From: Setaria digitata
Lineage: Eukaryota > Nematoda > Chromadorea > Rhabditida > Setariidae
Assembly (NCBI GenBank): GCA_003640385.1
Contig: RCAB01000445.1
Span: 1 to 50,020 of the forward strand
Direction of reading: 5' to 3'
Length of the DNA: 50,020 nt
Shown here: piece after piece, positions 41,435-50,020 of the stretch
Position numbering within the stretch: position 1 is the stretch's first letter
How the letters are laid out: each line of letters begins with the position of its first letter
Translations under genes and position numbers: made by a program
Notes under the pieces: generated by a model
Told to the model about the DNA's origin: nothing
The model's input: only the letters and a program-made list of their open reading frames with translations
Databases searched by the model: none

Positions 41435-43435
41435 ATGTCTGGAAGTGGGAAGGATCGCATTGCCGTGTTTCCATCGCGGATGTTTGTTTTTATTTACATT
41501 ATATTTCATATTTTTTATTGATTATTTTTATTATTATTATTTATTAATTTGTAAATTACCGTTTTTAGCGAAAAGCTCTATTTAGTCCTGATGACTTTAT
41601 GCCTGGCAGTAATACCATTGTTATAGTTTCAGAGTATTGCTTTTGCTTTGTACTCGACGCTCCAGAACTTTGGAAATTTATTATGTTACTTTGGTAAAAA
41701 ATTAAAATTTTACGGAAAAGCAAAAAACTTCATAGAAGGATACCATTTTTTTCGATTAATTCAAGAATCTAGAGCTCAAAAATGTCGTTTTAGGGCACAA
41801 ACCATGATGAAGACTCGATTAAGAGCTGCTCAAAAGGGACACAGCTTACTGAAGAAGAAAGCTGATGCGCTGAACATGCGCTTTCGTTCAATTTTAGGGA
41901 AGATTGTGGAGGTAATTGTTCTAGAACTTTTTATGTTTTGGAACTAATCGGTTGTCCTAAAATAGAAATATAGTTCTGTTTTTCTATTCTAGTGTTTCCT
42001 TGTAGATGTTGTTATACAATAATTTTTCTTATACTTTTTTCCTATTCGTGAAAATCATAAATTGAAGAATAAGAACTTAATGGGCGAGGTGCTTCGTGAA
42101 GCAAGTTTTTCGTTAGCAAAAGCTAAGTTCACTGCTGGTGATTTTTCGCACACTGTTATTCAGAATGTTTCACGTGCTCAACATCGCGTTCTTATGAAGA
42201 CGGAAAATGTTGTTGGTAAGTCGAGTTGGTTCTCTTTGATTTCGTTCCTTACATAATTGAAATTTGATTACACCCTTATGTGCACGGCCATCCATGCGTG
42301 TGTTGCATCAGGAATCAAATCTTTTTCATAAAGTTTTTTGTGTATTTAAAGATTATGGGAAAAAGAGGAATAGAAAGATGAAGAAAATGAGAACCATTCT
42401 TAGTGTATTTGAGATGATTTATTTCACATATAAGTGATTAGTTCTCAAGCTAGGGAAAGGGTGAAAGGATAAAAATTTCTCGTGTTTTGCAAAATGGTCA
42501 TTCTATATGTATTTACTGAGTCAGGAAAAGATTTCAGGCGTATTTTTACCAGTTTTTGATCCCTATATTGATGGACCAGATACTTACGATTTGACGGGTC
42601 TTGGTAAAGGTGGTGCAAATATCACTAAGCTGAAAAAAAACTACAGCCAAGCTGTAGAGTTGTTGGTTGAATTGGCAACATTACAAACATGTTTTATAAC
42701 TCTTGACGAAGCTATTAAAATAACTAATCGGCGTGTTAATGCTATCGAGCATGGTTTGTGATCAAATTGAATTTTTTTTTACAAATCTAAAAGTGAGTAA
42801 TGCAATAGGAAGTCTCCCTTTTTTGCTGAATGTTTAGTAAGACCGAGTTTCAAAACATAACTATGTAGACTCGGTAGTTTTTTGCTATTATGTATCGTAG
42901 TCGTATATTTCCAGTAATTATTCCAAGAATCGAGAGCACGCTTCTTTATATTGTCACCGAACTGGATGAAATGGAACGTGAAGAGTTCTTCAGGTTAGAA
43001 TCTTTCACAGATTTTTCAGCTGAATTCTGCAATCATTAACTAAAGTTCACTTTCCACTGGTGGTAAAAATGATCATTTGCAGTGTTTTGACTCTTGAAAT
43101 TGCATAGTTTGTCGAAGACTTTAGTTTGAATGCCCTGGTGATAGTCGACCTGCGCGTGACAGATTTTCAAGGGAGGCCATCTCCGCAAAATCACTTCAAC
43201 TGCAGTTTCTCAGCGTTTAAAATATTGAAGATTCAATGTTAATTGAATTTTTTAAGTAACACAATATCTTTATTACAGAATGAAGAAAATACAAGCACAA
43301 AGGAAGAAAATTCGGGCGGAGACGGAAAACATGTCTGCGGATTATCAGACGAAAACGGGACAGAACGGTTGTGGGAAGGAGCATCCAAGAAATATTCTAG
43401 AGTATCAGGATGATATTCCGATTTTGTTCACATAA
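41435..43435 (+). CDS. vha-14: V-type H+-ATPase subunit D
   Basis: Subunit D forms the central rotor stalk of the V1 sector, coupling ATP hydrolysis to proton pumping into lysosomes, endosomes and secretory organelles. Six exons in phase: 41435-41481, 41794-41911, 42068-42215, 42538-42753, 42915-42993, 43279-43435; 765 nt, 254 aa, the normal length. Key strings: [16 protein letters not shown] start, [93 protein letters not shown] and [18 protein letters not shown]. These follow the conserved family sequence closely. Only the last 35 or so residues (after [15 protein letters not shown]) diverge, which is usual for this subunit. The acceptor before exon 42068 (AAATTGAAG) is weak but the frame demands it. 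An AATAAA overlaps the stop codon. Confidence 0.95.
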
Positions 43436-43439
43436 TAAA
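43434..43439 (+). terminator. AATAAA overlapping the vha-14 stop codon
   Basis: The stop TAA is at 43433-43435 and AATAAA starts inside it. If used, the 3' UTR would be about 10-20 bases. A more conventional signal (AATAAATTC, about 44340) lies further down. Confidence 0.3.
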
Positions 43440-46115
43440 ACTTTCAACAGCTGATCTTACGTTTTCCGCGATATGATCAATTTTCTGGACTCTTTTTTTT
43501 TTTCTAGTTGTAGTGACAGTTCTGAAGAAAACTTCCATTCAAGCACCCTTAACATTCGTCGATTCGCCATTTTTTTTTTGTTTTTCTTTTGCCCATTTAT
43601 AGCGAGGTGGTACTTAACTGCTCACGTTTACTCATGACAGCTCCATCAAAAAATCTCTGATTGTTTCGGAACTAGAAATATTTTTGCTTTTATTTGTAAA
43701 GTTTTTATTTGTCAAAGATTCACGAATTGTTTTTCGTTTTGGAACATTAAGGCGTAAATGTCGAATAATTAGCAGAGGCAAATTTCTAAAGATATCTGTA
43801 ACAAAGTTGGAGCTAATTAAGTAGGTGAAGAATTTGACAATTTTGACTTTCATTTGACAAGGTTTTGGTATGTAAACACTATTTAGTGTGACAGTTTATT
43901 GAGGTTTTGGAATTTTCTTTTTTTTTTTTCCTGTAACTGTGGTACTTTTGTATTATTCCAGTTTTCAAACATAGATGCATATGCGCTACTTGTATTCACT
44001 TTGTAGGATAGCATCTATTCCATCTACAGATTTCTCTTCCCGTAATACTGGGAAGAAATTTTCTGCAAAATCTTAGTTCTGTGATTTCTCTTCCATTTGC
44101 ATGAACGTTCATAAAACTAGTTTTCAAATGAGTTCCCTCACAATTCTGTGAATAAAGCGTGAAGTCTAATTTTTCACGTTTTGATTTGGAAATCATACAA
44201 GATGGTTGTAATGTGATGCTATAGCTCTTTTAATATTGTCAGCTTCCGGATATATTGCGGTTTCCGTGAGACGTATTCTCCCAAGTGGCGTAATAAGTTA
44301 TTACTATTTTTTTAATTGTATTGACTTGTTATTGCTGATAAATAAATTCAGAAACTTTACTATAAAGTGTATAGGGATAGGTTTTTAATTTCAAGGTTCT
44401 GAACGAATAGAAACATAAAAAGTTTTGATATCCAATAGATATCGAAAAGCATTTGATTGGCGAAGAATTGTTTGTTCTCGCTTTTGGAAGGTGTGTAAAT
44501 TAATGGATTATCGTGTCTGTAATCATAAATATAAACAGAGTGTAGCCCGTGAAGTGTATCCTTCCTCGTGAATTTGCCGTGGTTTTTTGAGAAGAAGTGT
44601 GAAGTTCACACCTTTTGCAGATTTGCTCCTTTTATTCTATCGAACTCATCCTGTTTCCTGTACTGCTTACAGATTTTCACCCACTTTCAGTTTCACTTTT
44701 TTGTCTTATGGTACTATCTTTTCGCTGCCTAATGATACAAGCCTCTTTCTTTCTTAAGTGAAACTGTAAGCGATAAAAAAGAGTTGGACGTGCGCACCAT
44801 ATGTAGATGCACGTACGCTCACGTGCGTGAGTGATAATGACCAACGCTTGGATGAAACGGTTGCATCTTTTTCTGCTACATAAGTTTAAACAACATTATC
44901 ACTGTAAAGATCTCAATTATTGTTATTAGTGAAACAGCTGATCTCGCTCTTTTTAATGATAGCAATTTTAAATTTATAAATAAAATGAAATGGAAAAGCC
45001 TGACACAGCTGTTTCTGTTAATGAGGACAAAGTAAAGCCTAGCTCAGTACAAATTAATCGCACCTAAGGAAGAGTGGCCGCTTGGCTTTTTTGCTTCCGC
45101 CCAGGTCTTTTTTTGGCTCAGAATGTGGTTTTCAGCCACGTCCTCCTCTTATTTCAAAACCTTAACGCCAATATCAAGCCTTAAAATGTTCCCTTTTTCA
45201 CTCTTTCTCTTTCTCCCTTTCTCTTTCATTATATTCTATTATTATCATTTTTATCGATAGTTAATTAATTTCCAACATTCGCATGTATAATACAATTGTG
45301 ATGATGTCAGTTTTCCGTTATTCCTTCTTCTCTTTTCCCTCCCTCTTACTTCTTTTTCTTCTTTCCCTTTTTTCTTCAACTTTCTCTTTTTCAATTTTAC
45401 AAATTTCACAGTTTTTTTTTTGTTTGATTATTTTTAAATAGCTTTCATCAAATTTCATTTAGTCTATTATTTTATTCTCTCATTTCGTTTCTCTTCTCTT
45501 CCATTTATAAAGGCATTTATCATTTTGTTATAAAATAAAGTGAAACCCAAAAGTTGAATATTTTGCAAACAATTTTTATTCGCATTTTTACTTTACTTCA
45601 AATACATTTCCCTGAATGGAGTGAATTAATATTGATTTGCTATTTATTGTTTGAATATAATTATTGAATATTTAACAATTTCCTTTGTTTTCCGTTTCAG
45701 TTCATTTCTATTTTTCTTCTTTCCCTTTTTGTTTTATGATAAATTTTTATCATATCTGTACCAGAGAGGTAGCGAAATACTGCGAAGATTTCATATTTTA
45801 GAAATGGCCTAAGGTTTTCATGATAAATTTGATGAAATGTAGTATGAATATATAATTGTGTCATAAATGGATCAATGATTAGTAATAAATATATAGATCG
45901 ATATCTAAGATATTACTATTCAGTTAAATCGTTGGCCTAGTTTATCGAACTGTTCCAAAAATATTCACAAAGGGAGTAGGAGATATAGTTAACTGTATGA
46001 AATTGTTATTATTACGAAAATTCGCAATATTAGCCTTTTTTTGGAAAACCTTTTTTCTCGAATTCCAGCATATTTTGCTCAATTGTCCTGAAATAACTTC
46101 GATTTATCAGTCATT
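43440..46115. other. Intergenic region between V-ATPase D and cytochrome b561
   Basis: No supportable gene on either strand; the - strand frames at 43632-43853 and 43996-44196 are AT-rich and match nothing. There is a short palindrome CTCACGTGCGTGAG near 44819, a more GC-rich patch at 45030-45180 containing AGCCTAGCTCAG, and long C/T-rich runs at 45190-45500. It likely holds the 3' UTR of the first gene and the promoter of the next. Confidence 0.55.
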
Positions 46116-48043
46116 ATGTCATTATTTCAAGAACCATTCAAAGTTTTAACAGACCAACAAAGTTTGCGTCTATTCAACATTGTTCTTGGTACTGCGCAAA
46201 TTTTCGGTTAGCCTCAAATTTCTTATTAATTTTAACTTTTCATTTATATTCTATTTTCAATTTTATGGTAAGATTGAATGATAAACCTCGCTGTTTTTTA
46301 AATTTCAAGATAAAATTATTTCTTTTTTCAATTTTTGTCTTTCCCGTAAGGTAATTTTCTTCAGCTTAAATTCTGATTGGATAAAGTTAGACTTAAATTA
46401 GAAATAAACCAACCAAGTGCACTATTTATTAATCAGTCATATTCTTATTGTTTGCCTGAATACTGATTTTTGTGTTCCTTTGTATTACATTTTTTAAAAA
46501 AAAGGTTCCTTTTTTAAATTGTAGAGAAATTTTTTTGAAAAAATTGAAATTAAAGATAAATTTTAGGCATTTCTGCAATTTTCCTCGTTGCAATATGGAT
46601 GAGTGGTTTTAAAGGTGGATTTACATCTGGCCTACAATTTCATTATCACCCAACATTTATGGTGATGGGAATGATTTTCCTAGTTGGCGAAGGTAATTTC
46701 AGACATTTTATGAATTTGTTCAAGTTTCATTTTTTCAAAGAAATAATTTTTTGATTGGTTGATTTCAAGACTAAGATTGGAATCATCATTTTCTCAAGTG
46801 TAATATTTCATGTTGATATAGATGTGTGGATATCAGTTCCTGAAACGATATTCATACCATTGTCATCCTAATTATTTTCTTTTTTCTAGTCCAATAATTC
46901 AACTAGCCAAATCTATTATAATTAATCACTTATATTCTTACTTTTTGCCCGAATATCGATTTATATATGCCCTTGTATTACATTTGAACAAAATGATAAT
47001 TCTCATCTTAGTCTTATATTGATGTAGATGAATTCTAATATAAATATCTCTCTGCTGTGTGCAAATGAACATTCAATTATTTATTTGTAATTTATTTACT
47101 CCTCTATTCATTATTTGCTGCTTGTTTACTCATTTCTTCATTAATTTTTATTATTCATTTATTGTCTTTTTTCCTTTTCCATGCGGTATTTTCAGGAATA
47201 TTGGTCTATCGAGTTTTTCGACATGAGCGGAAACGTTTCTCAAAATTACTTCATTTAACATTGCAGACGATGGTACTTATCTTTGCTTTGATTGCACTGA
47301 AGGCTGTATTTGAATCGCACAGTAGTAACAAAAATGATAAAGGCCAACTAGACCCGCTACCGAATATGTATTCCTTACATTCATGGGTTGGACTGATCGC
47401 TGTTTTTGCTTTTTTCTTCCAAGTATCATTTTTTGTATTTCTTGTAAAACTTAATCCAGGTGGGATTTTTTCGAGGAATAAAACTCAAAATTACAAAATT
47501 TCAAACCTAAAGATACTTTTTGGATCCTTTTTTTATTTAAAGTGCAATGATCACTGCGGAAGAATTCTTACCATAAAAAATAGTTATAGGAAGCAAGATT
47601 CATGCTTACTAATATTCTCTTTTACTCTAGTATTTATTCGGTTTTGCGGTATTCTTTTTCCCAAGTTGGAGTGTACCGATACGTCAGTTTATGTTACCCT
47701 ATCATCAATCAATCGGCCTTATCATTTTATGCTTTCTTACAGTCGCAGCAGTGATGGGCATCTCTGAGCAAGCAGCTTGGCACCATAAGTAAGTAAATGA
47801 ATTTGTTTTTCATTTCTTTTCAAATCTCTTAAGCCGCATAACTGGAATGAATTTTTTAATATCTTCTGAAGATGTTGGACTGTTGGTCATACAATGTGCA
47901 GTCAACAGTATCTTAGTATTGCGCTCGGTATTTCCATCCTGATCTTCGTGACGTTAATTGTTATAATCACGCTGAATCCACGTTGGCGTCGACAGCCTTT
48001 GCCCGAAGAAGAAACGTTGCACCGTCTCACCAATATTGACTAG
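46116..48043 (+). CDS. Cytochrome b561 (ascorbate-dependent transmembrane reductase)
   Basis: A six-helix di-heme protein that moves electrons across a membrane from ascorbate to monodehydroascorbate or ferric iron. Five exons in phase: 46116-46206, 46567-46692, 47196-47422, 47631-47788, 47872-48043; 774 nt, 257 aa. Hydrophobic helices are evident, and the four expected heme-ligand His are present: His58 in FHYHPTFM, His92 in KLLHLTLQ, His134 in LHSWVGL and His173 in PYHQSIGL. Spacings of 34, 42 and 39 match the family apart from a longer loop before the third. The loop DPLPNMYSLHSW and the basic VYRVFRHERKRF fit the substrate sides. The C-terminal tail (LNPRWRRQPLPEEE) is cytoplasmic-like. 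The last acceptor (CTTCTGAAG) is atypical but keeps helix 6 in frame. Whether it is a lysosomal (LCYTB-like) or other paralogue cannot be told here. Confidence 0.93.
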
Positions 48044-49936
48044 AATAAACGATACACGTGAACTTCGCACCTATTTGCCACCATTTTTTTCGGCATTTAC
48101 GCTTTTTCGCATTCCGCTTACCTGTGAAGAATCATGCATTCACCATCCACTTTGCAACTTTTCTTTCACTCACTCATCATTTCATCTTTGTAAACTTTTC
48201 TTTGCTTCCTTCCTTATCACTTTGAAGTGGATGATGTCTGAGTGCTTCAAATCTTTGGCAAAAAACAGTTGTAACTGCGGTAGTATGAATCTCCTTATCC
48301 ATGCATTGTTCGCGTAATTTCCGATGTTTTGTCTTCTTTTCTAGCCTCATTTTTCATTCACTGAATTCTCCGTTCGATGAGTGCTAGTAAGCGGAATTGT
48401 TCCTAAAATGTTTATTGTTGCTTTTCACGAAAAACAAAAAGACAAATCAGTTTGATGAACATCCCAGTCTCTTTCTCTACAACTGACTAAAAAGTCTTTC
48501 TAGCTAGTTTTATATTTCCGTCGAAATTCCAAGAAATTTTAGTTCCTTTCAACTTTTTTGAACTTTGAATTATCGAGTTAGCAGATCTGGATTAACTTAA
48601 GCAAAAAAATTTTACTTCTTACTGAAGGTTGTGCTTTTTGCTTTTTGATTAATTTGTGATCTGTTTCTTTTCCTTGCTTTCGATTAACTTAATTTCCTTT
48701 TTGAAAGTGTAAAAAAAAACCTTAACAATTTGGTTAATTTTTGATAAACTGTGCTTCAACGTTCAACAGAACTTCGCTCTTTCTTTTCCTTTTTTCTCCA
48801 TTTTAACTCATGCATGTACGAACTTGGCCAACGAATGTATCGTGACAGATTATTCGAGTACTCCTTGGCAAACTGATATTCTTATCACTACATGCAGTTG
48901 ATTGTATTATTTAGTCTGATGATCAGTATGAAGATGCTTTTGCTGATAATTTCATTAGGACTGATCGTACATATGGTTGGATTAATCCTGCTGATATGAT
49001 ATGATATCGCTCAATGAGGTGAATTCCGCAGTATTGAACAATCATGAAGCGATTTTATGAAATGCAAAATTTCTATATCACGTCATTCCGATTAACAATA
49101 ATTTTCCTTCAATGTTAAATACCTTTAATTAATTACGCGAAATGGAAGTTTGTGTAATGTATGGCTTGTATGGCTGTATGGCTGAAGTATGGCTTGCCTC
49201 AATTCTATTTTTATCACTTCGAGTTAGCTTCATTCTACAATGATATCATTTCCATCCTCCATATCTACGACTGACGGTACCGAAAATACAAAATTTCAAT
49301 TCTACAGAATTTTCTTATCGGTGTGCATAATGTACTGCTATGTAAGTGACATTATTATTCATAAAAATTCATTTAATTACACGCAAACTTTTCCAAAATT
49401 TAGCTGCGATTATGAGTTGCAAGACTGCAGTAGTGCAAAACTTGCGAATATAAAACAATTAGCACAAATTAACATAATTTAAAATTATTCTGTGCTGGAA
49501 ACTTCAACACTTTTTCCACTTTTCATTTTACACAAATTGCAAGTAATTTTTCTCTTTTCCTTTCATTTTTTGCTATATTTTTATTATTACAGACTCACAA
49601 CAATAATTAACATGAAAATTCGCCTAAAATACAATTTACACGCATAAATTACGAAACAAAATTACAGATTTGTTTAACTATTTTAACAAATTATGCTAAA
49701 AATGAAATTTCATTAAAATTACTGACGCTGGAAAAAGCATGAAATAAATGATTTTAGCATAATTTTAACCATAAATTTGCGTTTTTATGCAAATACGATA
49801 GTTTTCTTTCAACATAATTTGCTTAAATGTTGCTAAAAGAATGATTATAAAAGACACAAATGTAGGGGAGTATTTTCAATTGCTGATTTTGTTTCTTGAT
49901 AGTCGGGCAGATTATCACTACTATTTACCAGTCCAA
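48044..49936. other. Intergenic region between cytochrome b561 and MSP
   Basis: No supportable gene; AT-rich. It includes a short tandem of about four GTATGGCT-like units (49158-49195) and GATATGAT repeats (about 48995-49010). Confidence 0.55.
49846..49852 (+). promoter_or_regulatory. TATA-like box upstream of the MSP gene
   Basis: TATAAAA 85 bases before the MSP ATG. Between the two lie GATA on the + strand (49898-49901) and TTATC, i.e. GATAA on the - strand (49912-49916). GATA sites are known in C. elegans MSP promoters; use here is inferred. Confidence 0.4.
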
Positions 49937-50020
49937 ATGGCTCAGTCAGTTCCACCAGGTGATATCAATACGCAGCCGGGGTCGAAAATTGTCTTCAACG
50001 CTCCGTATGATGACAAGCAT
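49937..50020 (+). CDS. msp: Major sperm protein (MSP), N-terminal part, cut by the window end
   Basis: MSP polymerises into the filaments that drive amoeboid crawling of nematode sperm and also acts as an oocyte maturation signal. The 28 residues present begin [20 protein letters not shown] and continue NAPYDDKH, the near-invariant MSP start that opens its immunoglobulin-like fold. The full protein is normally about 127 aa, so roughly 99 residues lie beyond the window. The ATG has an acceptor-like TTTACCAG five bases before it. The form of this start resembles filarial MSPs. Expression should be confined to the male germ line. Confidence 0.96.
   Translation, partial: MAQSVPPGDINTQPGSKIVFNAPYDDKH

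Noticed and set aside
43632..44196. Two - strand frames of 73 and 66 codons downstream of vha-14
   Set aside because: Random AT-rich frames with Lys/Asn/Phe/Ile/Ser-heavy composition, no splice signals in phase and no motif.
44790..44850. Possible tRNA or hairpin RNA around GCACGTACGCTCACGTGCGTGA
   Set aside because: There is only a short palindrome; no cloverleaf, A box/B box or CCA-side stem could be drawn. No tRNA gene was supported anywhere in the window.

Overview
The window is AT-rich nuclear DNA from a nematode, most likely a filarial (spirurid) worm. It has many short introns with T-rich TTTCAG-type acceptors, very AT-rich spacers, and at the right edge the start of a major sperm protein gene, a nematode-only family. 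I see no bacterial, phage or CRISPR features and no convincing tRNA or rRNA gene. Gene models below were assembled by eye from splice signals, reading phase and family resemblance; no search was run.

Layout. Bases 1-6.3 kb have no gene I can support; they hold repeats, palindromes and two one-N assembly joins. From about 6.3 to 26.3 kb, on the + strand, lies one large gene for a RIM-binding protein (presynaptic active-zone scaffold): SH3-I, three fibronectin III repeats, a Gly/Ser-rich linker, SH3-II, a long Arg/Asp/Glu/Tyr-rich linker, SH3-III and a basic tail ending in a 12-base coding exon. Its introns are very long for a nematode (one is about 5.9 kb and splits FN3-3). At 27.2-27.5 kb is the 3' part of a COMM-domain gene on the - strand.

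From 28.5 to 43.4 kb is a run of compact housekeeping genes, all on the + strand: mitochondrial-type asparaginyl-tRNA synthetase (8 exons, 444 aa), the RNase P/MRP subunit POP5 (5 exons, 151 aa), a tail-anchored acyl-CoA-binding protein like ACBD5/MAA-1 with a candidate FFAT (VAP-binding) motif, an unrecognised 145-aa coiled-coil protein, and V-ATPase subunit D (6 exons, 254 aa). Several have a 3' splice acceptor 31-44 bases before the ATG, as expected for spliced-leader trans-splicing. From 46.1 to 48.0 kb is a six-helix cytochrome b561 (5 exons, 257 aa), and at 49.94 kb the MSP gene starts and runs off the window.

The genes do not form one pathway: a neuronal scaffold, a set of broadly expressed organelle/RNA genes, a redox membrane protein and a sperm cytoskeletal protein. 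I found no clear new multi-gene system. The points most worth a second look are the FFAT-like motif in the acyl-CoA-binding protein, a perfect 42-bp spacerless palindrome at 1.4 kb, recurring purine/CTAG-rich blocks in the RIM-BP locus, the orphan coiled-coil gene, and three one-N joins with duplicated flanks that look like unmerged contig overlaps.
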